From an uncultured Cyclobacteriaceae bacterium (GTDB taxonomy: Bacteria > Bacteroidota > Bacteroidia > Cytophagales > Cyclobacteriaceae): a stretch of DNA of 64,000 bases. The stretch spans positions 93,212-157,211 of the forward strand of contig CALGOB010000040.1 in NCBI GenBank assembly GCA_937958005.1, in the 5' to 3' direction. This document shows, one piece after another, positions 18,467-30,200 of the stretch (positions are counted from its first letter, which is position 1; each line of letters starts with the position of its first letter). The translations under genes and the position numbers were made by a program. The notes beneath the pieces are model-generated. The model saw only the letters and a program-made list of their open reading frames with translations, was not told the origin of the DNA and searched no databases.

Positions 18467-21400
18467 ATGGCTGAAGAAGAAGTTAAAATTCAAGAAACAC
18501 ACCAGTTTGAAATTGCGGATTTAGTGAATCCATTTCCTGGTCTTAGACCATTTGGGATCGAAGAGAGTCATTTGTTCTTTGGAAGAGAGGGTCAGAGTGA
18601 CGAAGTGTTGGTTAAGCTTGCTGAAAACAAGTTTGTATCTATTTTAGGTGCTTCTGGTAGTGGTAAGTCCTCTTTAATGTACTGTGGTTTAATTCCTACC
18701 CTATATGGTGGGTTCATGACTTCAGCGGGTTCTAATTGGAGAGTGGTTGTTACAAGACCGGGAGGTGGCCCAATCGAGAATTTAGCAGAGGCTTTATTAC
18801 AAAAGAATAAAGAATATCAGCAACTTGGTACTGAAGATAAACTGATCAAAAAAACCATTACAGGAACTGTATTGAGAAGTAGCTCCTTGGGTTTAATAGA
18901 AGCTGTAAAACAATTAAAGTCATCCGATAATGAAAATTTCCTGATCCTAGTAGATCAATTTGAAGAATTATTTAGATATAAAAAAATAGAAGCAGTCAAT
19001 TCTGAATCTGATGAATCATCTGCTTTTGTAAACCTCTTACTGGAGGCTATCCATCAATATAAAGAACCTATTTATATCGCTTTGACTATGCGATCAGATT
19101 TTATAGGGGAATGTGCTCAATTTCCAAATTTGACACAGATGATTAATGACTCGCATTATTTGATTCCTCAAATGACACGTGATCAAAAAAGGTTAGCCAT
19201 AGAGGGACCAGTTGCTGTAGGTGGTGGCATAATTACTGGTAGGCTCTCACAGCAACTTTTAAATGATGTAGGTGATAACCCAGATCATTTACCAGTATTG
19301 CAGCATGCATTAATGCGTACTTGGCAGTATTGGGTAGATAATAGAAAAAGTGACGAACCATTAGATTTAGATCATTATAATGCGATTGGGACGTTAAAAG
19401 AAGCACTCTCACAACATGCAAATGAGGCTTATGATTCCCTGTCTAAAAGGGAGAAGCAGATTTGTGAGGTGATGTTTAAGTCTCTTACAGAGAGAGGTTC
19501 TGAAAACCAGGGTATCAGAAGGCCAACAAAATTACATACCATTGCAAAGATAGCAGGGGTAACAGAAGATGAAGTTATTCATGTAATTGATAAATTCAGG
19601 GAGCCAGGTCGTTCTTTGTTAATGCCTCCCTATGGAGTTGCATTGAATTCAGATTCTGTTGTAGATATCTCACATGAGAGTTTAATGCGTATATGGACTC
19701 GCCTCAAGCAATGGCTTGATGAAGAGTCTAAATCTGCAGAAATGTACCTAAAACTCTCAGAGTCAGCAGAAAGATATCAAGAAGGTAAATCAGGTTTATG
19801 GCAGATGCCTGATTTACAACTTGCACTGAATTGGGAAGAAGAAAATAGACCGACTTTAGTATGGGGACAAAGATATAACCAAGCATATGAGCGGACACTC
19901 GTATTTCTGGAGACTAGTAAGAAAGCTTATGCGACAGAACAACGAAATAAAGATATACTTCAGAAAAGACAGATTAAGCGATCAAAAATAGTTGCGGGTG
20001 TCCTTTCTGTTTTGGCTTTATTCTTACTGACTTTCGTAATATATGCTTTTCAACAGAAAGCAGATGCTGAGAGACAGGAACAAGCAGCAATTAGTGCCTT
20101 GGAAAGAGCTGATGAACAGACTAGAATAGCAGGTGAACAAGCAGCTAGGGCGATAGATGCAGAAGCAAATGCAAAAACTGCCTTAAAACAGGCTGAAAGA
20201 GCATATGGCGAGGCAGCAAAAGCAGCGGTTGCTGCACAGACAGCAAAGGAATTAGCTGAACGTCAATCTGTACTAGCAAAACAAAATGCAGCAAGGGCAA
20301 AAGAGCAAGAAGAAAAAGCAACAAAAGCAGCCAAAGATTCCAAATTAGCTCAAATAGATGCGAAGAATGCTGCTGATAGAGCGGAAGCAGAAAGAAGAAG
20401 TGCAGAAAACTTAAGATATCAAGCAATTGCACTTTCAATGGCGATTAAAGCTAAAGGAATAAAGGATGTGGAATTAAAAGGACTGGTGGCAAGACAAGCT
20501 TATACTTATTGGAAAGAGTTTAAATCGTTGAACCAAGTCTTTAGTGGAGATATTTATAGTGGGATATATTATGGGTTGAAAGGCTTTAAAGGAGATTCTC
20601 TTAATCATTTAGAAGGGCATGAAAATGCGGTTAGGTCCGTTGTTTTTGATAAAAATGGTACCAAGCTATTTTCAGCAGGAAGTGATGGGAAGATTTTGAA
20701 ATGGGATATGGTCGATAATTACTCAGAGGTCGTTTTCCAGAATGATAACGTGAGTCGAGTTGTAGGAATTAGTGCTGATGAGAAATACCTTGCTTTAGGT
20801 TCTGATGACGATGATATATTTTTATTCTTGCTGAACAGACAGAGTCAAGAACCTGTAAGAATTGCGGGGCATGGGGGAGCTGTTTATGACTTAAAATTCC
20901 TTCCTGATAACTCTGGGTTTATTTCTACTGGAGCTGATAACGCTTTAAGATTCAGTGATTTTGTTAATTCTAGGGAGATTGCTAGTGTGAAAAATAGAAT
21001 AAAAACTCTTGCCATAGATCCAAACGGAAAGTACTTGGCAGGGGGTACCGATAATGGAGAAGTATTCTTATATGATTTGAAAAATATGGGTGAAGAGCCC
21101 ATACTTTTGATTGAGGATGTAGTTAACCCAGTAAATGCGATTACTTTCAATGCCAAGGGTGATAAAATAGCATTTGGGAAGTATAATGGAAATGTTATTT
21201 TGTGGGATGTAATTAACAATGAACAATTTGGACCAATACTTACCGGTTTTGATGGCCCTGTAACTGATATAAGTTTTGATAAAGAAGATCGCTTTTTAGG
21301 AGCTAGCAGCACTGATAAAACTGCCAGAATTTGGTCTTTAGACAGAATTTTTGATTTACCAATCATTTTGGATGATCACACAGAATGGGTTTTTACTTTA

Positions 21401-21586
21401 GACTTTCACCCAGATGGGGGTTATTTAGTTACTGGGTCAAAAGATGGTATCATCAGGAAATGGCCATTACAACCAGATGAAATGGCTGAGGAACTTTGTA
21501 CTTTACTGACAAGAAACATGACTTCCACAGAATGGATTCAATATGTTGGCGAAGACATTGAAAGGGAAGAAACTTGTAATAACTAA
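18467..21586 (+). CDS. nSTAND1-type NTPase with membrane helix, long coiled coil and seven-blade WD40 propeller
   Basis: The product has 1039 residues. The N-terminal region (~20-460) is a STAND NTPase of the nSTAND1 type: NPFPGLRPFGIEESHLFFGR, Walker A GASGSGKSS at 61-69, Walker B FLILVDQFEEL at ~158-168, then a winged-helix-like region (RPTKLHTIAKIAGVTEDEV). One hydrophobic helix follows at ~508-529 (VAGVLSVLALFLLTFVIYAF). An Ala/Glu/Lys-rich coiled coil spans ~530-660. The C-terminal third holds seven WD40 blades, from GHENAVRSVVF to ITDDHTE-type repeats ending GIIRKWPL. If the single helix crosses the inner membrane, the ATPase is cytoplasmic and the propeller periplasmic. STAND proteins act as ligand-triggered switches in apoptosis-like, defence and signalling systems. 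The gene is coupled to the TIR-like gene by one base. Confidence 0.88.
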   Translation: MAEEEVKIQETHQFEIADLVNPFPGLRPFGIEESHLFFGREGQSDEVLVKLAENKFVSILGASGSGKSSLMYCGLIPTLYGGFMTSAGSNWRVVVTRPGGGPIENLAEALLQKNKEYQQLGTEDKLIKKTITGTVLRSSSLGLIEAVKQLKSSDNENFLILVDQFEELFRYKKIEAVNSESDESSAFVNLLLEAIHQYKEPIYIALTMRSDFIGECAQFPNLTQMINDSHYLIPQMTRDQKRLAIEGPVAVGGGIITGRLSQQLLNDVGDNPDHLPVLQHALMRTWQYWVDNRKSDEPLDLDHYNAIGTLKEALSQHANEAYDSLSKREKQICEVMFKSLTERGSENQGIRRPTKLHTIAKIAGVTEDEVIHVIDKFREPGRSLLMPPYGVALNSDSVVDISHESLMRIWTRLKQWLDEESKSAEMYLKLSESAERYQEGKSGLWQMPDLQLALNWEEENRPTLVWGQRYNQAYERTLVFLETSKKAYATEQRNKDILQKRQIKRSKIVAGVLSVLALFLLTFVIYAFQQKADAERQEQAAISALERADEQTRIAGEQAARAIDAEANAKTALKQAERAYGEAAKAAVAAQTAKELAERQSVLAKQNAARAKEQEEKATKAAKDSKLAQIDAKNAADRAEAERRSAENLRYQAIALSMAIKAKGIKDVELKGLVARQAYTYWKEFKSLNQVFSGDIYSGIYYGLKGFKGDSLNHLEGHENAVRSVVFDKNGTKLFSAGSDGKILKWDMVDNYSEVVFQNDNVSRVVGISADEKYLALGSDDDDIFLFLLNRQSQEPVRIAGHGGAVYDLKFLPDNSGFISTGADNALRFSDFVNSREIASVKNRIKTLAIDPNGKYLAGGTDNGEVFLYDLKNMGEEPILLIEDVVNPVNAITFNAKGDKIAFGKYNGNVILWDVINNEQFGPILTGFDGPVTDISFDKEDRFLGASSTDKTARIWSLDRIFDLPIILDDHTEWVFTLDFHPDGGYLVTGSKDGIIRKWPLQPDEMAEELCTLLTRNMTSTEWIQYVGEDIEREETCNN

Positions 21587-21606
21587 TATTTGCATTTTGA
21601 ATACAT

Positions 21607-22686
21607 ATGAAAGTGATCAATAGATATACTTTAATAATTTTTTTTGCTCTCATTTCTTTCAATCACATAGCAATAGCGCAATGTACGAAAGCTTTGAAAG
21701 ATGCTGAAAATGAGTATGAAAAAGGAAGGTTACTAGATATTCCTAATAACCTCGAGTACTGCTTAAACAGTAATTCATTTTCTAAAGAGGAAACAATAAG
21801 AGCTTATAAGTTATTAACCTTGGTTTTTATTTTTTCTGATCAAGAAAAAAAGGCTGAAGAAGCATTGATTAAATTATTAAAAGCAGATCCAGAGCATGAA
21901 TTGCAAGAACAGTTTGATCCTGCAGAAATTTTTTACTTATATGACAAGTTTAATGTTGATCCCATCTTTAGAATAGGCGGGAGAATTGGATTAAATAGTT
22001 CAAGAGTTAATGTAATAGATGAATTTAATGTTTTTAGTACAAACCAGGTCACAAGATCATATGCTAATAGATTAGGCTTTACAGGCGAGTTGTCAATAGA
22101 AAAATACTTAAAAAAAGGGATTGAAATCAATGCAGGATTTCAGGCATCTATTTCAAGTTTCAATGTCGTCGATATAGCCACAGATTTTAATGCTTTTGGT
22201 GAAAGAACAGTTATTTTTAGTACAGATATTTCCGAAAGTCAACTTAGTTTAAAACTACCTGTTTTTGTAAGATATAATTTGAATTATGAATCAAAAGAAG
22301 GGATTACTCCTTTCGTTTTAGCAGGTACAGCATTTAACTACTTATTAGATGCTAGGTTAATTGACTCTCAAAGACAGGGAGGTACATCAAGAACAGCAAA
22401 TAATGTCTCACTTCTAGTTAATAATGAAAGAAAGCAATATAATGTTTCGGCTTTTTTAGGGGCAGGTGTAAAATTTAGAAGTAAAAGAGTTCATTTTTTT
22501 TCTATCGAAGCGCGGTATGAGATTAGCTTCTTAAATTATGTTAATCCCGAAAATAGATTTTCTTCAAGTTTAAGCACATTTGGTTTAACTTATGTGCCAG
22601 ATAACCTAAGCTTGAATCATTTATCTATTTTATTCGGATATACAAGATCTATTTATAATCCTAAAAAGAAAAAGGAATACTTATAG
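21607..22686 (+). CDS. Exported helical-repeat plus outer-membrane beta-barrel protein
   Basis: The product has 359 residues. A signal peptide ends near IAIAQ (~residue 25). Residues ~26-115 are helical and TPR-like (CTKALKDAENEYEKGRL, EETIRAYKLLTLVF, KKAEEALIKLLKADPEHE). From ~120 onward the sequence alternates in the manner of a PorT-like beta-barrel (FRIGGRIGLNSS, LGFTGELSIEKYLKKGIEINAGFQ, LPVFVRYNLNYESKEGITPFVLAG), ending YTRSIYNPKKKKEYL. It begins 20 bases after the STAND gene and ends one base before the lipoprotein gene, so it belongs to the same operon. The periplasmic repeat could contact the STAND protein's propeller; that is inference. No named family member is recognised beyond the barrel fold. 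Confidence 0.75.
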   Translation: MKVINRYTLIIFFALISFNHIAIAQCTKALKDAENEYEKGRLLDIPNNLEYCLNSNSFSKEETIRAYKLLTLVFIFSDQEKKAEEALIKLLKADPEHELQEQFDPAEIFYLYDKFNVDPIFRIGGRIGLNSSRVNVIDEFNVFSTNQVTRSYANRLGFTGELSIEKYLKKGIEINAGFQASISSFNVVDIATDFNAFGERTVIFSTDISESQLSLKLPVFVRYNLNYESKEGITPFVLAGTAFNYLLDARLIDSQRQGGTSRTANNVSLLVNNERKQYNVSAFLGAGVKFRSKRVHFFSIEARYEISFLNYVNPENRFSSSLSTFGLTYVPDNLSLNHLSILFGYTRSIYNPKKKKEYL

Positions 22687-22687
22687 C

Positions 22688-24004
22688 ATGAAATTTAATT
22701 ACACACATATTCTTTTAAATTTAGGAGTGGTTCTTTTATTGAGTTCTTGCTTTATAAGAGACAAATCTAGTCCAGAACCGGAAGACATATTTTTAAAAGT
22801 TTTTGGAGGAATAGGTACAGAAACTACAAGTGATTTAGGCATTTCAGCAGATTCAGATTTATATTATATTTTAGGAACTTCTACTAGTAACCCTATTAAC
22901 TTGGTGCCTGGCTTAAGTGATCTATACTTAATACAAACTGATGTAGGTGGAAATAAATTAAAAGAGATTTATTTAAATATTAGTAATAATGATGATACTG
23001 AAGAGATAGCCTCTTCGATGAAAGTATTAGAGGATGAGATTATTGTAATTGGTCAAACTAGAACCATTAATTCATTAGGTGTATTTGACAATAGGAATAT
23101 CTTTTACAGTTTTACAGATTTAAATTTAAATATTACAAGAACGGATTCAATAGGTGTATTTAGTGCATTCGGAATTGTTGATGAAGATATTGTAGGGAAT
23201 GATATTATAAGAACATCAGATGGTAATTATGTGGTTTTAGCAACAATAGGTGACCCAGGTAACCAAAATAGAGATATTGCTTTTATGAAGATTACTAATG
23301 ATGGAAATATACTATGGACTAGAAGAATAGATTTGCCAGATGATGACGCAGGTGTTTCCGTTATTGAATTTCCTAATGGAAATTTAGGAATTTGTGGAGA
23401 AACAAGTAGAAGGTCGGTCAATGGAAGAGGAGGCCAGAATGTATTATATATAGTTACCAGTGAAATAGGTCTCTTAAAAAATTCTTTAGCTTTTGGCAGC
23501 ATAGTCGCAGATAATGATCTAATAAATGATATACCCACAAAAATGATCAATGATGGGAATGGCGCGATTATCATAGGTAATTCAGATGTTACTGCACAGA
23601 TTACTAGCAGATTTTCCTTTTCAGTATCTCAAAACGGAAGAGTTGGCGATTTACCTGAACTTTTAAATATTAATGAAGAACTAGAATCCGGATTTACTTC
23701 TGTTATTTTTAATGATGTAGCAAGAGCAACTAATGGTGAATTGATATTTACTGGTAGGGGAGTGTCGGCAAATGATGGTACTAATACAGGACTTCAAGAT
23801 CAAGTCTTGGTTGGTAGAGCAAATCAAGCAAGTCAAATTCTATTTCTATTAAATAATTTTGGTGATGATAATAGTGAATCAGGAGAAGGAATTATACAGC
23901 TGCCAGATGGAGATGTATTAATCGCAGCGACCATTGGATTTGGTAATAACAATAACAAAATTGGATTATTTAAGCTCAATGGAGATGGTCAATTAATGAA
24001 ATAA
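22688..24004 (+). CDS. Lipoprotein with propeller-like repeats
   Basis: The product has 438 residues. The N-terminus is a lipoprotein signal with lipobox LSSC (Cys21). The mature part contains repeated strands of the type DGNYVVLATIGD, NDGNILWTRRIDLPDDDAG, PNGNLGICGETS, NGELIFTGRG and PDGDVLIAATIGFG. These resemble beta-propeller repeats found in many Bacteroidota lipoproteins. It starts one base after the barrel gene and closes the five-gene operon. In Bacteroidota such lipoproteins usually sit in the outer membrane, here possibly complexed with the adjacent barrel. No enzymatic motif is visible, and the ligand is unknown. Confidence 0.75.
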   Translation: MKFNYTHILLNLGVVLLLSSCFIRDKSSPEPEDIFLKVFGGIGTETTSDLGISADSDLYYILGTSTSNPINLVPGLSDLYLIQTDVGGNKLKEIYLNISNNDDTEEIASSMKVLEDEIIVIGQTRTINSLGVFDNRNIFYSFTDLNLNITRTDSIGVFSAFGIVDEDIVGNDIIRTSDGNYVVLATIGDPGNQNRDIAFMKITNDGNILWTRRIDLPDDDAGVSVIEFPNGNLGICGETSRRSVNGRGGQNVLYIVTSEIGLLKNSLAFGSIVADNDLINDIPTKMINDGNGAIIIGNSDVTAQITSRFSFSVSQNGRVGDLPELLNINEELESGFTSVIFNDVARATNGELIFTGRGVSANDGTNTGLQDQVLVGRANQASQILFLLNNFGDDNSESGEGIIQLPDGDVLIAATIGFGNNNNKIGLFKLNGDGQLMK

Positions 24005-24240
24005 AAGTATATTTATATGATATTTTTTCTTGAAATAGTGAAAAAAATATCGGAAATTTATAGGATAACAACTTAGAAACGAAAATGTGTAGGAGATCAA
24101 AAGTTGATAAATTCGATTTTTTAAAATTACCCCCAATTAGTTATGATTGTGGGCACACAAAAATACATGCCTTTTTAGGCACCCCAGCCAAAACAGTTTA
24201 CTCTTTTTATTATTCAAGAATTTTACAGAAAGAAACACCC

Positions 24241-27200
24241 ATGATTAGATTTTTATTTACTCTTTTCCAGCTTGGCCTTGTTGGTAAACGGAGTAAGGCA
24301 TTGCTCTTTTTAGTTTTAGGATTGTCATTTTCATTGACATTGAATGCTCAGATAATTGACTTTGAAACTGAACCAAGTTGGGTAGATGGTTCAACACATG
24401 AAAATGGAGCTGTCTATACAAATGGAAATATTAGACTTACTGACAATGGATCTAGTTGGTTAGAAGATATAAATACAGCCAACGGAACTAATGTGATCAT
24501 TAGCCAAGCATCTGCAGATGGATCTACAATTACTGTAGAGACAATAGACGGAACTGAACTTGATTTTCAAAGTTTTACTACAAGAGATTTTGGGGGTGGA
24601 GATATAGTCCAAATAGAAGGCTTTAGAGATGCGCTATCTACAGGAGTTCAGACCATGAGTGTTTCCTCTGGTGGTGCAGAATCATTGATTTTCTTAGACA
24701 ATTCAATTTTTAATAACGTAGATCAGATGGTGATTACTTCTGGAGTAGGGGGATTCCAGCAGAGTTTTGATAACCTTACCTTTGGTCCGGTACCAACCCC
24801 TCCAACTGTAAACTCTAATGCCGCTACAAATGTAGAAGAGATTACAACCACTTTAAATGGTGAAGTAGTCAATGATGGTGGGAGCACTATCACTGAAAGA
24901 GGGTTTCTCTATGCTTTAACTGCTGATGATGCTGACCCTATGATTGGTGATACTGACGTAATTCAACAAACTGTTGCTGGAACTACTGGTGTTTTTAGTT
25001 TAAATGCCACAGGCCTTGCTGCTGCCAGTGGCTATTCATTCCGCGCCTACGCTATAAACAGTGAAGGAACCACCTTAGGAACTGTTCTTACGTTTACAAC
25101 TATAGCAATCACCAATCCTACAATTGATACCAATTTAGGCATTAGTCTAAATGAAGGGTTAACAGCTAATATTACTATTACACAACTCTCAAGTTCAGAT
25201 GCTGCACAAGGGGCAAGTGAGTTATCCTATACTGTTCAAGCTTCCTCCATTGTTAATAATGGTACTTTATTTATAGATGGTGATAGTGATGGTAGTTTTG
25301 ATGGAGGGGCTTTAGATACTGATATTTCTAGTGCAAACAGTACATTTACAGAACAGAACATAATAGATGGTGATATTTATTATGAACACGATGGAACCGA
25401 AACTATTTCAGACGGTTTTGATTTTGTTGTAAGTGATGGAACAGGTGGAACTACTGGAAGTACTTCTTTTGTAATTACAATTACACTCCAAAATGATGTG
25501 CCAGTAATTGCTGATTTAAATGGTGATGCCTCGGTTTACGATGAAGGTGATGGCCAAGTGATTGTCGATCAAGGTACATTGGCGACACTAAGTGATGATG
25601 ATCTGCCAACCGATTTTGATGGAGGAAATTTAACAGTAACAGTTTCATCTGGAGGCAATGCTGCGGAAGATTTATTGTCTTTGTCCACAGCTGGGAATGT
25701 TACCTTAGATGGCACTAATGCGACTGATGTAGTACGTGTTTCTGCTGTTTCTGTTGGTACGTTAATGAATACAATTACTGAAGGGAATGATTTGATTATC
25801 AACTTTAATGCAGGTGCTACCTTGGCACGTGTTGAAGAATTGATTCAAGCTATAACCTATGAGAATACTAACTTAGGAAACCCAACTACCGGTGCCCATA
25901 CCTTTAGGATTACGGTAGATGATGGTGATGGAAGTGGACAATCAGCTGATAATGAAGTGATTTTTACAGTTCAAGGGATTAATGATAATCCAGTTGCTTC
26001 AGTCAATGCTGGTTCTTCCTTAAATCAGGGGGCAACAGATATTGTACTACAAACGGAATTAGAATTTACAGATGCAGAACAAGCAGCTGCTAATGTTACT
26101 TATACGTTAGATAACACAACTTCTAATGGGACACTGAGAAATAATGTGACTACCTTAATAGCAGGCAGTACATTTACACAAGCAGATATTAATGCTGGAG
26201 ATATAAACTATGAACATGATGGTGTGGGAAGTACTACTGATAGCTTTCAGTTTGATGTGACTGATGGAGTTGGCGGAGCAGTTAACAATGTAGTATTTAA
26301 TTTCACCATTAGTGATGTAACGGCAGCAAGTATTTCTGAAGCACAATATTTAGATATTGATAGTGATGGTCAGATTGATCGTGTAGATGTAACTTTTAGT
26401 GAGTCAATAGCTGGGTCTACTTTTGATGCAAGTGATTGGAATTTTGCAACCAATCCCGATGGATTAACAGTAATGAGTGGTGTGATTGTAGGAACTGATG
26501 TTCAAATTACAGTAGGAGGTACAGTGGCAAACACAACGGTTATAGATCCTACTACTACTGTGCAGTATACCAATAATGCGAATAGAATTACGGACGGAAC
26601 AAACCCTTCTGTTACCAGTGGCGAAATTGTTTTGGATGATGGTGCAGTACCCTTGTTTTTAAATGCGATTCAATTGGATACAGATGGAAATGGTGATATT
26701 GATGAAATAGTGGTAGAACTAACTGAACCTTTTAATAATACGACTTTAGATCAAGGTGACTTTAATTTGCCTGTTGGATCTACTGTTGATGGAATTTTTG
26801 ATAATGATGTAGTTAATACTGGAAATACAATTGATAATGATAATGATCGATTCTTTACTTTAGAAGTATCTGTACTAGGTACTGGGGCTGTTATTTTAGC
26901 TCATATCTCTGATGGTGATTTGCTCATATTAGAAGATGCTAGTGGAAATGCGGCAGCAGACAATGCCGGAATTAATTCAACCGACCAAGCAGATCCAATT
27001 ATTATTGCTACTTCTGCGTTAGATGCCAGTAATTCTTTTCTGGATATTACTTTTTCTGAAGGTATATTTAGTAGTGCTGGTGGCCCAGTACTAACAACAG
27101 ATTTTGATCCAGGGTTTGTTGTAAATACAGGAACAGCTTTGGGGCTTGATATTATCTTTTTAAATACTTTAGCAGGAGCTGACCTTGTAGGAGGTGAGTC

Positions 27201-30200
27201 ACAGATTAGGTTTGGCCTGGGGCAACAAGGCAGTTCAAATGGTAATGAAACTATTCAAATAAGCCCTAATGCGAGTGCCATTGAAGATGCTGCAGATAAC
27301 CCGCTGGATGCTGGGCAAATGACTCAAATGAGAACACTAAATGCACTTAATATCCTAACAATAGTTGATGTAAGTATAGATGCTAATAATGCCTTTGTAG
27401 ACGTTACATTTTCTGAATCTGTAGAAAGAAACCGAGATGCGCCTAATGACAATGACCCAGTAGGTTATGCAAATAACCTTGAATTTTTTGCTATGGATTT
27501 TAATGATCCTGATGCGATAGGAGCTGTTACTTTTAATCCAAATGTCATTACTATTACTAATCAAGCTGGCGGTACATTGACAAATGCTGATAATATCTTA
27601 AGATTTAATTTCAATGCTGCCTTTACAGGTGTGCCAAGTGGGAATGAGACATTTAATATCTCCAATAGATTGACTGATAGGGTAAGAGGCTCTGTAACCA
27701 ATGTTTTATTACCAGCCGGGACTGATATACCCATTACTCTAAATGATGAAAGAACAATGATACTTTCTGCAAGGTATCTTGATACAGATGGAAATGGCAA
27801 CATTGATAAGGTAGTAATAGAAGCCGACCAAAATATTGAAGACGCAAGAATAAATTCTAATATTCCTAATTTTACCTTTGAAGGGTCAAGCCCTTTAGCT
27901 CAAACAAATAACGCAGTAGTTGCTGCTTTTGTAGACTTTCCAGATCCAGGAGTGGCCAATGATGAATTTATTACTTTTGATGTAAATATTACAGGTACTG
28001 AGACTAACCTAATAGCGTCTTATACACCTGGTGACTTAAGAAATACTTCATTAGGGCTGGTTGCAGCAAATGCGGATATTACTAGAATAGATTTAGCTTC
28101 TCCGGTAATTGAAAGTGCTGTGGCTTTAAGTAATACTATGATTCGTTTACAGTATGGTGAAGATATCCAGGCACCCATTTTGTTTAATGATGGATTCTCT
28201 ATTAGTGGAGCTACAGTGACCAATGTTGCTTTGAATGGTAGTGACCCGTCCATAGTGGAAATTACAGTAAGTGGATTGGGGGCTACAGATTATACTGGAA
28301 CATTATCAATTGTGATAGATGGAAATGATTTATTGGAAGATGCAGCAGGAAATGATATTGCTGATTTGGTTGGGTTTGCAGTTGGTGATGGACAGTTGCC
28401 TACAGTTCTCAATGTTGTTTCAATAGATGCAAATGCGGATGGAAATGTAGATGGATTAGAAATTGAATTCAGTGAACCCATAGATGATAGCGATATTTCT
28501 GGTGGAGATTTAAGTGATTGGTCAGTATCAACAGATAATTTTGCGATTGAAATTGATGCGATCAATGCTTTTACTACCTCAGTAGGGGGGACTAATGTAG
28601 TAGATGATGAATTTGTCACTTTAAGCTTTACACCCAATTTAACTAGTGGAACTGGTGTATTTGAATTTAGGTACCAGAATGATGGGCCTAATGATATTAC
28701 TGATTTATCAGCGGCTAGTGTAAACGTATTGCAGGACATTAATATTACCCCAGCTACAGATGGTGCAAATCCTGTATTTACTTTTGTGAATCCCATCGAT
28801 GGAGCTACAAATGTTACAGTTGCTTCTGTTTTAAATGTTTTAACTTTTGAATTAAGTGAACCGGCGACAGCTAATGCTGGAACCTTTATCAATTTATTTG
28901 CAAACGCAGCTCCATTAGAAAGTATAGAATTAAATAGTTCTGCTATAGATGTTACTGGGACTACTGTAAATGTTTCATTATCCAATCTTTTACAAGAAGG
29001 GATTTCTTATAACGTAAGCATTGATGAGAATGCATTTTCTGATGCTTTATTGAATAATTCAGCAATTGATGCTAGATGGAATTGGGATATGGAACCAGTT
29101 GGTCAACCTAATATTGTCGCTGGCTTCCCGACTGGTGCAGATGTACCACTTAATTCTTTAGTCCAAATAATTTTTGATGAATCTGTAAGGTATGCCAATT
29201 TTGATGAAAGTACTGGTAACCCCAATTTTGATGCTACAGTTACTATTTCTGTAGTTTCAGGTATAGATGGTAATTTCCCGAGGACATTCAGTACACTAAG
29301 TGGGAACAATGGATTAGAGGATCCAGTGTTTTTTCCTCGTTCAAATACAGAATTGACGAATGGGGCAGGTAGTGAGGACGTAGATAATACTACTACAATC
29401 AATGATACCATTACAATTGATTTAAGTCAATCTATCATGCCGGTTTCTTTTGCTTCTAATGTTACTTATGAGGTGACTATTGGTGAAGCAGCTTTTGAAT
29501 TTGCAGGTAGTTCTACAGATACTCAGCCATTTAGTTTTCAGTTTTCAACTGTAAATGATGGAACACCTCCAACATTAGTTGGAAATGGAATTGTATCTTT
29601 TGAACCGGATGACCAAGCAGATGGTGATTTTACTGGTAATGTAGACCCAGCTACAACTAACTTTTTAGATGTCTTTTTTAATGAAGATATAGAAGCTGGT
29701 ACAGGAAATATTCAGTTGTTCCTTGATAGTGACAATGATTTAACAGCTGATGCAATAGTATTTGATATCCCTTCAAATGATCCTTCAGTCTCATATGATT
29801 TAACCAATGATAGATTAAGGATAGATCTGACAGTGACAGGGTTGGATATCTCTTTAACTGGTAATGTGACTTATTATATAAATATTGAGAACGGTGCAGT
29901 ACAGGATTTATCAGGGAACTCTTTTGCTGGATTCAATGATGCAACTACTTGGAATTTTTCAACTCAGATTGAAACTATTGCCCAAGGTAACGAACCCGTT
30001 TTAGAATCATTGAACCCAGCTGATAATGCTAATAATGTGGCAGTTACTTCAAGTTTTGTTTTGGAATTTGACGAACCAATAACAGTAGGTACTACTGAAG
30101 AGGTTCGATTTCTATTATTTAACAATGATGCATTAATTGAGACAATACAAGCTTCTGCACTGAGTGTAAATAATAATTTAGTGACCATAGATTTTCCAGG

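Noticed and set aside
20145..20438. Leu-rich 97-codon minus-strand frame
   Set aside because: It is the complement of the Ala/Lys/Glu-rich coiled coil of the STAND protein, hence the artificial Leu runs.
24085..24240. 52-codon N-terminal extension of the giant adhesin
   Set aside because: It would place 52 polar residues before a clear signal peptide; the internal ATG at 24241 has a better leader context.
28290..28985. 231-codon minus-strand frame inside the giant adhesin gene, with many similar ones to 39158
   Set aside because: The repetitive Thr/Asn/Asp-rich adhesin sequence gives Ser/Val-rich complements without stops. No start context or domain supports them.
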